Assembly: GCF_036370855.1 (NCBI RefSeq)
Contig: NC_088105.1
Location: 10,421,619-10,485,618 of the forward strand
Direction of reading: 5' to 3'
DNA: 64,000 nt
From: Dromaius novaehollandiae
Taxonomy: Eukaryota; Chordata; Aves; Casuariiformes; Dromaiidae
Of the stretch, positions 63,340-64,000 are shown one piece after another. The translations under genes were made by a program, and so were the position numbers. The notes under the pieces were generated by a model that saw only the letters and a list, made by a program, of their open reading frames with translations, was not told the DNA's origin and searched no databases. Position 1 is the stretch's first letter. Every line of letters begins with the position of its first letter.

Positions 63340-64000
63340 CCCCGGAACAGGACGCGCTGCTGCTCAAAGCCGGGTTATCGCAAGAGAGCCGCGGGGTCTG
63401 GTCTCCACTGTGTTTCAGACGGCTCATGCGAGAGAGCTTCACCGCAGCCGCGGCTTTGCCTACAGGTCTCTCCTCTTCCTTCAGCAACGCAGGACCGCTT
63501 TCGCAGCGGAGAAACCCGGCTGGTCCCCCCCGGGGAAGGCGAGCATGGAGCAGCGGTGGGCTCGGCGACCCCGAGCGCCGGGGCCCCACGGTCATCATGG
63601 AGGCCGCGGCCACCGGCCCGGCCTGGGGACGGGGCAGGGCGCTGGCGGGGGCGTCGCAGCCGCCGCCGTGCAACAAGTGTCAGGAGGCAGGGGAGCGCCC
63701 TGGCGCAGGCCGGGCTGGCGGCGGCCTCTGCGGAGGGCAGCGGGGCTCGGGGCGCAGACACGTGCGGCGGGGACGGGGCTGCCCGAGCGCCCGCCCGAGG
63801 CTGTGGCAGGAGGGAGGGAGAGGGCGGAGGGGGAAATCCGTGTTTTCGGCCCAGAACGGGCGCCACCCCCCCGCCGGCGCCGAGGGCAGCGTCCCCCCGC
63901 CGCCCGCGGGCGAATCGCCGCCGTGGGGGCAGCGCCCTCCGCGGGCCGGGGCGGCCCCCCGCCGCCCCATCGCCGGGCGGGTGCGGGGGCCGCGGGCGGG
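63340..64000. promoter_or_regulatory. CpG island at right window edge
   Basis: GC-rich DNA, dense in CG from about 63340 to the end, with G/C runs and no TATA box. It could be the promoter of the minus-strand ADAMTSL2-like gene, of a plus-strand neighbour, or bidirectional. Confidence 0.6.
63597..64000 (+). CDS. Open frame running off the window (possible 5' coding exon, unrecognised)
   Basis: From an ATG inside the CpG island the frame stays open to the last base: MEAAATGPAWGRGRALAGAS then QPPPCNKCQEAGERPG. Open frames are common by chance in DNA this GC-rich, and no family is recognised, so this is only a possibility. Confidence 0.15.
   Translation, partial: MEAAATGPAWGRGRALAGASQPPPCNKCQEAGERPGAGRAGGGLCGGQRGSGRRHVRRGRGCPSARPRLWQEGGRGRRGKSVFSAQNGRHPPAGAEGSVPPPPAGESPPWGQRPPRAGAAPRRPIAGRVRGPRA

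Overview
The window is vertebrate nuclear DNA, most likely from a bird or another sauropsid. Coding exons are short with canonical GT-AG introns, introns are compact, GC-rich CpG islands are large, and gene order matches the human 1q25.2 neighbourhood TDRD5 - FAM163A. Genes were recognised from their translated exons and my memory of the families; no search was run.

Layout. (1) About 1-16,925, plus strand: the 3' part of TDRD5, a germline piRNA-pathway protein. Eleven coding exons run from the middle of the third LOTUS/OST-HTH domain, through the Tudor domain, to the stop at 16,406 and a polyA signal at 16,917. (2) About 16,930-28,000: no gene recognised; GC content and CpG density climb from about 23.7 kb. 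(3) About 28,000-39,544, plus strand: FAM163A. Two coding exons (38,046-38,138 and 39,146-39,544) encode a 163-residue single-pass membrane protein. A probable non-coding first exon ends at a donor at 29,018 in a CpG island. The 9-kb intron holds several GC-rich islands and clusters of TAAT/ATTA motifs. (4) About 42,460-58,964, minus strand: a secreted ADAMTS-like gene with the full ADAMTSL2 domain set: TSP1, cysteine-rich, spacer, N-glycan-type linker, six more TSP1 repeats, PLAC. Seventeen exons are visible; the signal-peptide exon was not found. (5) About 59,000-63,300: nothing recognised. (6) 63,340-64,000: a CpG island, probably a promoter, cut by the window edge.

The most interesting point is the pairing of FAM163A with an ADAMTSL2-type gene. 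In human, ADAMTSL2 lies tail-to-tail with FAM163B, the paralogue of FAM163A, on 9q34.2, and I know of no ADAMTS-like gene beside FAM163A on 1q25. The same tail-to-tail arrangement here suggests that this gene is a second ADAMTSL2 copy (ohnologue) from whole-genome duplication, kept in this lineage and lost in mammals. All its visible exons are open with intact splice sites, so it looks functional.
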